A stretch of 64,000 nt of DNA from assembly GCA_946407975.1 (NCBI GenBank), contig CAMJQC010000007.1:1-64000 (forward strand). The letters are read 5' to 3'. The notes beneath the pieces were generated by a model, which saw nothing but the letters and a program-made list of their open reading frames with translations, was not told the origin of the DNA and ran no database searches. Every line of letters begins with the position of its first letter. Position 1 is the stretch's first letter. The stretch is from an uncultured Bacteroidales bacterium (GTDB lineage: Bacteria > Bacteroidota > Bacteroidia > Bacteroidales > F082). Position numbers and translations under genes: made by a program. Positions 30,410 to 39,242 of the stretch are shown here, piece after piece.

Positions 30410-31418
30410 GGCGGTCGCACAGTTCTTTTGCTTCTTTAAGGAGTCGTTGCTTGTCGATGGGGCCTACGCCAATTTGTTCGCAAACGAGACCACCAGCGAG
30501 GTTCGATAGGAATGCCGTATCGTAGGCAGACTGCTCGGCAACGGTGCAAAGGGCGGCTACGCTGAGTACTGTATCGCCTGCTCCCGACACGTCTTTGATA
30601 TCGCGTGGGAAGGCGGCGAGGTGATGGCTTTCGATAGCGTCGCTGTCTTTTCGGCAAATGATGACGCCTTGGCCTGATAAGGTGACCATTACGGTGTCGC
30701 AATTGAGCAGTGCTCTAAGTTTTATGGCTGCTTCACGGTATTCTGCGATGTCAGTGGCGTCGTTGCATAAGCCTTCTCGTAACTCTTTGGCATTGGGCTT
30801 GAATAAACTGGCGCCTTGGTAAGCAAGAAAATTATCTTTTTTAGGATCAACAACTACAGGCAGACTGCTTTGCTTGGCGATGGCCATGATGGCTCCGATA
30901 ACGGATGGCGAAAGTACTCCTTTATTGTAGTCTTGAAGGACGATGCAGTGAACAGCTTTTTGTTCTAACAGTTTTTGTAAATTGACCAGCAAGGCTTCTG
31001 CTTCATCCGAATAAAGATCTACAGTGTCTTCTTCGTCAATTCTTAGTCTTTGTTTTCCGTCAACTATCACCCTTTCTTTGAGGGTGGTACTACGTTGGGC
31101 GCTTTTTACAATGCCTTTGACATTAAGGCTGTAGCGCCGTAGCAGTTGCATGAATTTCTCGCCTTTTTGGTCGTCGCCGATGACGGAACAAAGAATAGGC
31201 TCTGCGCCAAGAGATTTGAGATTGAGTGCTACATTGGCAGCGCCTCCGAGACGGTTGTAGCGTTTTTTGACATTGACGACAGGAACAGGCGCTTCAGGTG
31301 ACATTCGCTCAATGACTCCTTCGGTATAAGCGTCAATCATCACGTCACCAACGACGAGGATGCGCATTTTTTCGAATGAAGCAAAGAGTTTTTCAAGCTG
31401 TTCCGAAGTCATTTCCAT
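30402..31418 (-). CDS. D-glycero-beta-D-manno-heptose-7-phosphate kinase (RfaE1/HldE N-domain-like, PfkB family)
   Basis: GDVMIDAYTEGVIERMSPEAPVPVVNVKKRYNRLGGAANVALNL, DVSGAGDTVLS. Confidence 0.9.
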   Translation of the reverse strand: MEMTSEQLEKLFASFEKMRILVVGDVMIDAYTEGVIERMSPEAPVPVVNVKKRYNRLGGAANVALNLKSLGAEPILCSVIGDDQKGEKFMQLLRRYSLNVKGIVKSAQRSTTLKERVIVDGKQRLRIDEEDTVDLYSDEAEALLVNLQKLLEQKAVHCIVLQDYNKGVLSPSVIGAIMAIAKQSSLPVVVDPKKDNFLAYQGASLFKPNAKELREGLCNDATDIAEYREAAIKLRALLNCDTVMVTLSGQGVIICRKDSDAIESHHLAAFPRDIKDVSGAGDTVLSVAALCTVAEQSAYDTAFLSNLAGGLVCEQIGVGPIDKQRLLKEAKELCDRHD

Positions 31419-31431
31419 GTCGTGATATAAA

Positions 31432-31459
31432 AAGGTCTGCCGTTGAAACGGCAGACCTT
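31432..31459 (-). terminator. Rho-independent terminator of the aminotransferase gene
   Basis: aaggtctgccgtt-ga-aacggcagacctt, T-rich on the minus strand. Confidence 0.75.
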
Positions 31460-31467
31460 ATTGATGA

Positions 31468-32676
31468 TTAATGTAGTTTGGTCAAAGCGGTTTTGATTCT
31501 CTTGACGGCCTCGATGAGTTTGTCTTCGGAAGTGGCATAGGAGAGGCGGATGCAGTCGTCGTTGCCGAAAGCATTGCCGGCGACACAGGCAACATGGGCG
31601 TTGTAGAGCAGCCACATGCAGAGGTCATCGCTGCCTTTGATGGTGGTCTCGCCATCGGTCTTGCCATAGTAAGATTTCACTTCGGGAAAGACGTAAAAAG
31701 CGCCAGCAGGATTGTTGCACTTCACGCCGGGAATTTCGTTCAAAAGCTTGACGAAAGTGTCACGACGGTGGCGGAAAGCTGCCAGCATGGCCTGGATTTC
31801 TTTCGAGTTTTCGGGACTGAGTTCAATGGCTTTGGCTGCTGCGGCTTGTGCGATGGTGCAGATGCCGGAGGTGATTTGGCCTTGAATCTTGTTGGTGGCT
31901 TTCACAATAGGTTGTGGTGCAGCGATATAACCGATGCGCCAACCCGTCATGGCATACCCTTTAGCGACGCCATTGACAAGGACAAGGCGGTCTTTTAAGA
32001 ATTCAAACTGCCCCATGCTCTCGTGTTTCTGTTCATATTGGATGAACTCATAGATTTCATCAGAGATGATGATGATGTTAGGGTATTTCTTCAAAACTTC
32101 TGCAATAGCGGTAAGTTCAGCCTTGGTGAAGACGCTGCCACTTGGGTTGCAAGGCGTGTTGATGAGGAACGCCTTGGTCTTGCGTGTAATGGCGGCCTCA
32201 AGTTGCTCAGCGGTAATCTTAAAATCGTGCGTGATGTCGCTCTTCACAATGACGGGTATGCCGCCCGCCAGTTTCACCATCTCAGGATAAGAGACCCAAA
32301 ATGGGGCAGGGATGATCACCTCGTCACCATCGTTGAGGATGGCCAGAAGCACGTTGTTAATGGCTTGCTTGGCTCCGTTGGAGATGAGGATGTCAGTTTC
32401 CTTGTAGTCAAGGCCGTTGTCGCGTTTCAGCTTGACAGCGACGGCTTTGCGAAGAGCAGGCGTGCCAGGGACAGGCGGATAATGCGTGTCGTTATTGTTG
32501 ATGGCTTCGATGCCGGCTTGCTTTGCCGATTCAGGTGTATTGAAGTCGGGTTCGCCGATACTAAGGCTGATGACGTCGACGCCTTGGGCTTTCAATTCAC
32601 GGCTTTTGTTGGTCATGGCCAAGGTGGCTGATTCGGCCATGTTTAAGACTCTGTCTGATAAAATGATATCGCTCAT
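31468..32676 (-). CDS. Pyridoxal-phosphate-dependent aminotransferase (aspartate aminotransferase-like)
   Basis: SLSIGEPDFNTPE, NTPCNPSGSVF, SDEIYEFIQY, VNGVAKGYAMTGWRIGYIA. Confidence 0.93.
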   Translation of the reverse strand: MSDIILSDRVLNMAESATLAMTNKSRELKAQGVDVISLSIGEPDFNTPESAKQAGIEAINNNDTHYPPVPGTPALRKAVAVKLKRDNGLDYKETDILISNGAKQAINNVLLAILNDGDEVIIPAPFWVSYPEMVKLAGGIPVIVKSDITHDFKITAEQLEAAITRKTKAFLINTPCNPSGSVFTKAELTAIAEVLKKYPNIIIISDEIYEFIQYEQKHESMGQFEFLKDRLVLVNGVAKGYAMTGWRIGYIAAPQPIVKATNKIQGQITSGICTIAQAAAAKAIELSPENSKEIQAMLAAFRHRRDTFVKLLNEIPGVKCNNPAGAFYVFPEVKSYYGKTDGETTIKGSDDLCMWLLYNAHVACVAGNAFGNDDCIRLSYATSEDKLIEAVKRIKTALTKLH

Positions 32677-32788
32677 AATACGTTAATATGTATTTGTTAC
32701 AAATGCTTTGAAAGAATGGCAAAGATAGGCAATTTACCGATAGGAAGTCAAGGTTTTGTCGAAATTTTGATTCCTTAAGGAAAAGCAG

Positions 32789-32796
32789 TATTTTTG
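32789..32796 (+). promoter_or_regulatory. -7 element TAnnTTTG
   Basis: TATTTTTG. Confidence 0.5.
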
Positions 32797-32813
32797 CCTC
32801 AAATTTTTATGCA

Positions 32814-33329
32814 ATGAATACATTGTTGATCGTATTGGTGGCTTCTGTCCTTGTCTTGATGCTTCTAGCAGTCCTGATTCTACTGAGACTATACAGAGTT
32901 AAAGAGTTGGAGTTGCATCGAAACGGCAGTTCTGAACTCAAGGTGGCTGCGTTGAAAATCATAATGCCATTAAAGGTGCAGGCATACGAGCGTTTCCTGC
33001 TTTTTCTGGAGCGTTCTCAATTGCCAGTTTTAGTGAAAAGAATCTATGTTCCCGGAATGGAAAAAGGTGTTTTTCATCTTGAGTTGCTGCAAAACATCCG
33101 GGAAGAGTTTGAACATAATTTAGCGCAACAGTTGTATGTTTCGAATACCACTTGGAATGCGGTGAAAAACGCCAAGGAGGAGTTGATGGAACAAATCAAC
33201 AGCACTTTTGAACAATTGAAAGATGAGGATGATACGGCTATTTTAGCCCAGACCTTGGTCGCCTTGCCCAATCCGGCAGTCGAACAGGCAGCGCAAATCC
33301 TGAAAAACGATTTTGAACGCTTATTGTAA
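32814..33329 (+). CDS. Small membrane-anchored hypothetical protein
   Basis: One N-terminal TM helix then a helical domain; 171 aa. Confidence 0.7.
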   Translation: MNTLLIVLVASVLVLMLLAVLILLRLYRVKELELHRNGSSELKVAALKIIMPLKVQAYERFLLFLERSQLPVLVKRIYVPGMEKGVFHLELLQNIREEFEHNLAQQLYVSNTTWNAVKNAKEELMEQINSTFEQLKDEDDTAILAQTLVALPNPAVEQAAQILKNDFERLL

Positions 33330-33380
33330 GCAATAATGTGCTTTTGACATCGTTTGCATAGTATAAACAATTAAATTGAA

Positions 33381-34424
33381 ATGAAATTTTTAGCTTCTCA
33401 AATTGCTGATTTACTGGGTGGTAAAATCGAAGGTAATCCTAATGCCGAAGTGTACAATGTGGCTAAGATTGAAGAAGGCGCACCAGGTATGCTGAGCTTC
33501 CTCGCTAACCCCAAATATACACATTATATCTATGAGACACGTTCTTCTGTCGTTCTTGTGAACGATAGTTTTGAAGCTAAGGCGCCTATCTCGGCTACTC
33601 TGATTCGTGTTCCTGATGCCTATGCATCATTTGCCAGACTGTTAGGTATTTACGATCAGATGTCACAAGACAAGAAAGGTGTTTCATCATTGGCTTTTGT
33701 GTCGGATTCAGCTCAATATGAAGACAACATTTATATCGGTGCTTTTGCTTTTATTGGCGAAAACGTCAAGATTGGCAATAATGTGAAAATATACCCTCAG
33801 GTTTATGTTGGCGATAATTCTGTTATTGGCGAAGGCACAACGCTATATCCAGGTGTCAAATTGTATCGCAACACGCTGATCGGGAAACGTTGTGTTCTTC
33901 ATGCCGGCGTTGTCATCGGTGGCGATGGGTTTGGCTTTGCACCTCAATCAGATGGGCATTATGAAAAGATTCCACAGGTAGGTCAGGTGATCATTGACGA
34001 CGATGTGGAAATTGGAGCCAATACTACGGTGGACCGCGCAACGATGGGAGCCACTCATATTCATAAAGGTGTGAAACTCGACAATCTCGTTATGGTGGCG
34101 CACAATGTTGAAATAGGTGAGAACACAGCTATGGCAGCCATGTCGGGTGTGAGTGGTTCTACGCATATAGGGAGGAATTGTGTCGTGGGCGGACAGGTCG
34201 GTTTTGCTGGCCATCTGCATATTGCCGACGGTTCTAAATTCGGAGCTCAATCTGGTATTCTGGGCAATATCAAAACGCCAGAAGGCTCGTTCATGGGATC
34301 TCCTACCATGCCATTGCAACAGTATTTGCGTACTTCTGCACATCTGAGACATCTCGATGAACTGGTTGAACAAGTTGAATTGTTAAAAAAACAAGTTGAA
34401 GACTTAAAAAAAGAAAAACGGTAA
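33381..34424 (+). CDS. lpxD: UDP-3-O-(3-hydroxyacyl)glucosamine N-acyltransferase
   Basis: Left-handed beta-helix hexapeptides; [24 protein letters not shown]. Confidence 0.95.
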   Translation: MKFLASQIADLLGGKIEGNPNAEVYNVAKIEEGAPGMLSFLANPKYTHYIYETRSSVVLVNDSFEAKAPISATLIRVPDAYASFARLLGIYDQMSQDKKGVSSLAFVSDSAQYEDNIYIGAFAFIGENVKIGNNVKIYPQVYVGDNSVIGEGTTLYPGVKLYRNTLIGKRCVLHAGVVIGGDGFGFAPQSDGHYEKIPQVGQVIIDDDVEIGANTTVDRATMGATHIHKGVKLDNLVMVAHNVEIGENTAMAAMSGVSGSTHIGRNCVVGGQVGFAGHLHIADGSKFGAQSGILGNIKTPEGSFMGSPTMPLQQYLRTSAHLRHLDELVEQVELLKKQVEDLKKEKR

Positions 34425-34525
34425 GCGACTGTTTTTGTCTGCTTTAAGTCGTTCTTTTGCTTTTTTCGGGGGTGTCTTGTCTCCTTCCTATGGAACTTTT
34501 TTGCAGGGACAAAGGTTTTTTTCGT

Positions 34526-34533
34526 TATCTTTG
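34526..34533 (+). promoter_or_regulatory. -7 element TAnnTTTG upstream of lpxC
   Basis: TATCTTTG. Confidence 0.5.
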
Positions 34534-34572
34534 CCCGTTTTTCTCGGACCAGTTGTCCGAAATTGATTGTTT

Positions 34573-35484
34573 ATGATAGAAAAACAGTGTACGCTTAAAA
34601 ATAAAGTCAGTGTCCGCGGAGCGGGCCTTCATACTCGCCAATGCGGTACGCTGACATTCAATCCTGCACCTGTGAATACAGGAATCCGTTTCCGCAGAAT
34701 TGATCTGGAGAATCAACCAATTATTGAAGCCGACGTAGATAATGTCATCGATACCACGCGTGGTACTACGCTGGGTAAAGGTGGCGTCAAAATCTATACG
34801 GTGGAGCATGTGCTTGCTTCCCTCCGTGGCATGGGAGTTGACAATGTCTTGATTGACATCGATGTGGAGGAAACACCTATAATGGATGGCAGCGGAAGAA
34901 AATACGTTGAAGCCATCCGAAAGGCAGGCGTCGTAAAACAGAAAGCCAAACGCGAATATCTCGTCATCACAGAACCTATTTCTTATCGTAATGATGTCTT
35001 GGGCATTGAGCTTACGATTGTGCCTAGCGACACTTTCATGGTCGATGTTACGGTGAAGTACAATACGAAAGTGCTTGATGAACAAAGCGCTTCGTTACAT
35101 GATCTGAATGACTTTGAAACAGAGATTGCACCATGCCGTACTTTCGTGTTCCTGCATGAACTAGAGACATTGCTGAGCCGTAATCTGATTAAAGGTGGTG
35201 ACCTGACCAATGCCATCGTGTTTGTCAATAAAAATGTGTCTTCAGAAGAGCTTGACCATATTGCTGCTTTCTTTAAGAAACCCAAGGTCACTGTCAAGGA
35301 GGATGGCATCTTGAATAATGTTGACCTTTATTTTGACAATGAGCCCGCCCGCCACAAGTTGCTTGATATTATTGGTGACCTGACACTCGTTGGAAAGCCT
35401 ATCAAAGGTCATGTGATTGCTTATAAGCCTGGCCATTTTTCCAACACGGCTTTTGCGAGAAAGATTAAGCATTCATTGCTGTAA
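34573..35484 (+). CDS. lpxC: UDP-3-O-acyl-N-acetylglucosamine deacetylase, standalone (no FabZ domain)
   Basis: GAGLHTRQCGTLTFNPAP, TVEHVLASLRGMGVDN, MDGSGRKY, ARHKLLDIIGDLTLVG, GHFSNTAFARKI; stops at 35484. Confidence 0.94.
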   Translation: MIEKQCTLKNKVSVRGAGLHTRQCGTLTFNPAPVNTGIRFRRIDLENQPIIEADVDNVIDTTRGTTLGKGGVKIYTVEHVLASLRGMGVDNVLIDIDVEETPIMDGSGRKYVEAIRKAGVVKQKAKREYLVITEPISYRNDVLGIELTIVPSDTFMVDVTVKYNTKVLDEQSASLHDLNDFETEIAPCRTFVFLHELETLLSRNLIKGGDLTNAIVFVNKNVSSEELDHIAAFFKKPKVTVKEDGILNNVDLYFDNEPARHKLLDIIGDLTLVGKPIKGHVIAYKPGHFSNTAFARKIKHSLL

Positions 35485-35510
35485 GGATATCTTCCTTCGA
35501 GGATAAAAAA

Positions 35511-35551
35511 GCATGCCTTGGTTCTGATTTGAACCGAGGTATGTTTTTTTT
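35511..35551 (+). terminator. Terminator-like hairpin between lpxC and lpxA
   Basis: gcatgccttggttc-tgattt-gaaccgaggtatg followed by a T run. Confidence 0.65.
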
Positions 35552-35554
35552 ACC

Positions 35555-35562
35555 TACTTTTG
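35555..35562 (+). promoter_or_regulatory. -7 element TAnnTTTG upstream of lpxA
   Basis: TACTTTTG, 14 nt before ATG 35577. Confidence 0.5.
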
Positions 35563-35576
35563 TACTTTATTTTGAA

Positions 35577-36371
35577 ATGATGAATCAACCTTTAGCATAT
35601 ATTCATCCCAATGCAAAGATTGCTGAGGATGTCAAGATAGAGCCTTTCGCTTGGATTGGCGAAGATGTTGAAATTGGATCCGGTACATGGGTCGGACCGA
35701 ATGTGACCATCATGGATGGGGCACGTATTGGTAAGAATTGCAAGATTTTTCCAGGTGCCGTCGTGTCGGCTATCCCGCAGGATTTGAAATATAAGGGCGA
35801 GACCACCTATTGCTATATCGGTGATGGCACGACAATCCGTGAGTCAGCGACGGTGAATAAGGGTACGGCCGCTAGCGGGAAGACAGTGGTGGGCAAAAAT
35901 TGCTTGCTGATGGCCTTCACCCATGTGGCACACGACTGCTATCTTGGCGATAACGTGATTATGGCCAATGCCGCTAGTCTGGCAGGTCACATTGTCGTTG
36001 ACGACTGGGCCATCTTTGGAGGCCTTTCCGCCGTATCGCAGTTCTGCCGCATTGGTGCCCATGTCATGATCTCGGGGGGCGCTATGGTCAACAAGGACAT
36101 TCCTCCTTTTGTTCGCACGGGCACGGGTTATCCCGTTTCTTTTGCCGGCGTGAACTCCATCGGCCTGATGCGCCGTGGCTTCACACGTGAGCGTATTAAC
36201 GCCATCCAAGATGTCTATCGCGTGATTTATAGTGTCGGGATGAACGTGTCGCAGTCGGTGCAATATGTAAAGGAAAACCTGCCTGATTCAGAAGACCTTC
36301 AGGCCATCCTCGGATTTATCGAAAGCTCCAAGGTGGGCATCATGAAGAAGTCGGTCAGCGAGGAGATATGA
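35577..36371 (+). CDS. lpxA: Acyl-ACP--UDP-N-acetylglucosamine O-acyltransferase
   Basis: QPLAYIHPNAKIAEDVKIEPFAWIG..., VNKGTAASGKTVVGKNCLLMAFTHVAHDC hexapeptides; start 35577 or 35580. Confidence 0.95.
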   Translation: MMNQPLAYIHPNAKIAEDVKIEPFAWIGEDVEIGSGTWVGPNVTIMDGARIGKNCKIFPGAVVSAIPQDLKYKGETTYCYIGDGTTIRESATVNKGTAASGKTVVGKNCLLMAFTHVAHDCYLGDNVIMANAASLAGHIVVDDWAIFGGLSAVSQFCRIGAHVMISGGAMVNKDIPPFVRTGTGYPVSFAGVNSIGLMRRGFTRERINAIQDVYRVIYSVGMNVSQSVQYVKENLPDSEDLQAILGFIESSKVGIMKKSVSEEI

Positions 36372-38001
36372 TGTCTTGATACCATCGGGTGAGCAATTGC
36401 CCGATTTTCTCGTATCCATATTGGTCTACAACAGCCTTTCGCAACAGGTCGGAAGGGTATTGGATGTACCTTTCGCACATCTTTCCCATGGCCTCGGTCA
36501 GTGCCTCGACATTTTGAGTCGGGACCAAAATGCCGTTTGATGCATTGATGACTTCAGGAGCACACCCGACATGGGTGCTGACCACAGGCACGCCGCACAT
36601 CAAGGCTTCTATGATGACGATGGAAGCGGTTTCGTAGTTGCTCGAAAGCACGAAGAAATCGCCTGTGGCAAGTTCGTTCACGAGATCTTGCCCCTCGAGC
36701 ACGCCGGTAAACCTGACTATATCATTTAGATGTAGCTCGCCGGCTTTCTTTCGCATGCGTTCATAGTCGATACCGTCGCCGATAAGCACAGCCTGATAGG
36801 CTATGCCTTTTGCCTTGAGCTTGTAAAGCGCCTGTAATAGTCCTGTGATGTTTTTGGATTTGTCCTCAAAACAACTGACATGCACGATTTTAGGAATGGC
36901 ATTCTGATGCGGCTGCGGCTTGAAAAGGTTGCTGTCCACTACATTTTGGAGCAGTGCCCAATGCTCGTTTTCTAAGCCATGACTTTTCATGGCTTGCGAC
37001 AGATTCGCATTGACAGTGGTCACCATTGCAGCTTCTCTTACAACAGTCCGTGTGAGCTTCTTTCTTAGCCATCCGCTATATGCGTTGCCTGGAAGGTAAC
37101 GGGACCAGTGTTCGGTGATGAGGTAAGGCGTGCCGTTTTTTCTTTTTTCACGAAGAGCGATTAGCCCCATCCGTGTCAGCACGTGGACATGAATTAGGTC
37201 TGCCTTTCCTGCTAACTGAAGACCTTTTTGGCAAGCCTTGAAGAATCGCCATACGGACAAAAGCTTATTGGCTTTTTTGTAATAGATGCGGATGGTGTCG
37301 ACCCCTCGTTCCATACTCCGTTCAATGTCGAATGTGTCTTTGGCGCTGGCATCGGCATGGACGTAAACAACGCTAACATTGTTGTAGAGCGCGGCTGCTT
37401 CGGCATGACGTTGTACAAACAGGCCGAACATTGGGTCGTATTTATGAGGATACCACCTTGCCAGAAAAACGATATGTCGTTGCTTTTCGCTCATTTCTTT
37501 TATGGCCTCGATGGCTTTATTCGTCCTGGCTTGTCCAGTTCCTGAGATGATGCGGTAGTTGGCATCCAGCTCGTCTAAAGCCTTCAAATAGAGTGCAAAT
37601 ATAGCTTTTCTTTCATTCAAGTCGGGATTTTCGCGCATCGGATCGAAAGCCCACTCCAGATCGGTGTCGCAAAGCAAGTATAAATCGAAATGCTGGCTAT
37701 TGACGATATTATTGATTTCTTTTGGAATGGTATGAAAGACATATTCGCACCATACCTTGTTGACGATGCCTTCAGTATCGCTGATGAGCATTTCCGGTTG
37801 ACTCGCTTCGAAAGATTCAATGTGCCGCTGTTGTCCTTGGGCTATGGCGACTACGTCGTGAATGTCGTACGGGCGATGAAGGCCAGCAAGGTATTCTCTT
37901 GAGTATTCTGAGACGATTTTGGCATTAAAATGTGCTCCCAGTTGTTGGCAAAGGGTCGATTTGCCCGTCGATTCGGGTCCGATGACAGCGATTTTAAGCA
38001 T
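36355..38001 (-). CDS. Fusion protein: NadR-like ribosylnicotinamide kinase domain (N) + GT4 glycosyltransferase (C)
   Basis: N: IAVIGPESTGKSTLCQQLG, SEYSREYL, SDTEGIVNKVWCEY; C: HIVFLARWYPHKYDPMFGLFVQRHAEA, EHWSRYLPGN, VLSSNYETASIVIIEALMCGVPVVSTHVGC; one uninterrupted 548-aa ORF. Confidence 0.88.
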   Translation of the reverse strand: MLKIAVIGPESTGKSTLCQQLGAHFNAKIVSEYSREYLAGLHRPYDIHDVVAIAQGQQRHIESFEASQPEMLISDTEGIVNKVWCEYVFHTIPKEINNIVNSQHFDLYLLCDTDLEWAFDPMRENPDLNERKAIFALYLKALDELDANYRIISGTGQARTNKAIEAIKEMSEKQRHIVFLARWYPHKYDPMFGLFVQRHAEAAALYNNVSVVYVHADASAKDTFDIERSMERGVDTIRIYYKKANKLLSVWRFFKACQKGLQLAGKADLIHVHVLTRMGLIALREKRKNGTPYLITEHWSRYLPGNAYSGWLRKKLTRTVVREAAMVTTVNANLSQAMKSHGLENEHWALLQNVVDSNLFKPQPHQNAIPKIVHVSCFEDKSKNITGLLQALYKLKAKGIAYQAVLIGDGIDYERMRKKAGELHLNDIVRFTGVLEGQDLVNELATGDFFVLSSNYETASIVIIEALMCGVPVVSTHVGCAPEVINASNGILVPTQNVEALTEAMGKMCERYIQYPSDLLRKAVVDQYGYEKIGQLLTRWYQDIISPR

Positions 38002-38593
38002 TTTTCAAGGCCTCCTTTCTCCAGGCGATGAGGCCAGCGACAGCGATGAGGAAGAAGACGAGATACTGTATGCTGGTAAGGACAAGACCTTTGTAAATAT
38101 ATAGGGGAATGCTGATGCCGTCGGCAACGAGGTAATATATCCAGTTTTCCACCTTTTTCTGGGTGGTGAGATACATGGCCAAAACGCAAAGTGAAGAGGT
38201 AAAGGCGTCGATGATGGGGACGTCGCTGTCGGTGAACCTGGTTAGGATGAAGGATAGGATTACAAACAGGGCAAAGGCTATGGCGATGCTGCCCCAACGA
38301 TGGCGTCGGTCTTGGAAAGTGACTTGCAGCCGTTCGGTCTTGCTTTCTTTATGAGGCCTAAGCCAGTTGTACCAACCGTAAACGCTCATGATGAAATACA
38401 CGGCATTGATGCCCATATCGGCATACAGCTTTGCGTTGAAGCAGATATAGACATAAATCAGCACACTGATGATGCCAATGGGGAAGACGAGGATGTTCTC
38501 TTTCTTGCCAAGCCATATGCTGAGGATGCCGGTGATGGCGGCTATGGCCTCGAGCCACGAGGTCTGCATGATGTCTTGGACGAGCGTCTCCAT
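37994..38593 (-). CDS. pnuC: PnuC-family nicotinamide (riboside) transporter
   Basis: SWLEAIAAITGILSIWLGKKENILVFPIGIISVLIYVY, YGWYNWLRP; end overlaps the fusion-gene start. Confidence 0.88.
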   Translation of the reverse strand: METLVQDIMQTSWLEAIAAITGILSIWLGKKENILVFPIGIISVLIYVYICFNAKLYADMGINAVYFIMSVYGWYNWLRPHKESKTERLQVTFQDRRHRWGSIAIAFALFVILSFILTRFTDSDVPIIDAFTSSLCVLAMYLTTQKKVENWIYYLVADGISIPLYIYKGLVLTSIQYLVFFLIAVAGLIAWRKEALKNA

Positions 38594-38594
38594 A

Positions 38595-39221
38595 TTATCG
38601 CATGTCGATGACTTCGGTCTTAGGATGTGCCTTGGTGTCGAAAGTAAAGAAATCAGCTTTCAAGGTCTGATCGAAGATGGTCTTTTTAATGTCGAAGGTG
38701 ATGATATTGCCGTTTCCATCGTCAAGTTCTGCACTTACGATTTCGTGCTTTGCCTCATCGATTTTTACCAAAACCTGTTCGAATTCGCCTTTTGGGTTGG
38801 TCATTTCAACGGCTTTGATGCCTTTTTCGCCACATTTGACGTACTTCATTCCGTAGTCTTTGTCGTAAGTGGTGAGGATCTTGATGGGCGTGATGAGCGT
38901 TTCGTCGCCGCTGGCGTCACCTACCATCACTTCGTCGTCTTCAATGAGGTAATTCCACAGCGTAGTGCCGTCAGAGATCATATGCTGGTCTTCCATCTCG
39001 ATGCGATAGGCTTTGCCTTGCAACGTGGCTTTGCCTTCATGTTTTTCGTTGATGAGGGCGGCGCCATTGGTGATGGTATATTCGAATACAAGCTCTACGT
39101 TGTTGTGAGCGTTGATCTTATCGACGGTTTTCTTTACGAGTTCGCTTGCCGTTATTTGGGCGTAGGAAAGGCCTGTAAGCAGACTGGCTGCGAAAAGCAA
39201 GAAGATGCGAAGTTTTTTCAT
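38595..39221 (-). CDS. LolA-like outer-membrane lipoprotein carrier protein
   Basis: Signal peptide; KGKATLQGKAYRIEMEDQHMISDGTTLWNYLIEDDEVMV; downstream of ftsK. Confidence 0.8.
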   Translation of the reverse strand: MKKLRIFLLFAASLLTGLSYAQITASELVKKTVDKINAHNNVELVFEYTITNGAALINEKHEGKATLQGKAYRIEMEDQHMISDGTTLWNYLIEDDEVMVGDASGDETLITPIKILTTYDKDYGMKYVKCGEKGIKAVEMTNPKGEFEQVLVKIDEAKHEIVSAELDDGNGNIITFDIKKTIFDQTLKADFFTFDTKAHPKTEVIDMR

Positions 39222-39242
39222 GGCATTTCGATATTGCTGGAA

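Noticed and set aside
36355-38593. pnuC locus as a thiamine-transport/TPP-riboswitch locus
   Set aside because: No TPP aptamer recognised upstream and the neighbour is a NadR-type kinase, which fits nicotinamide riboside better
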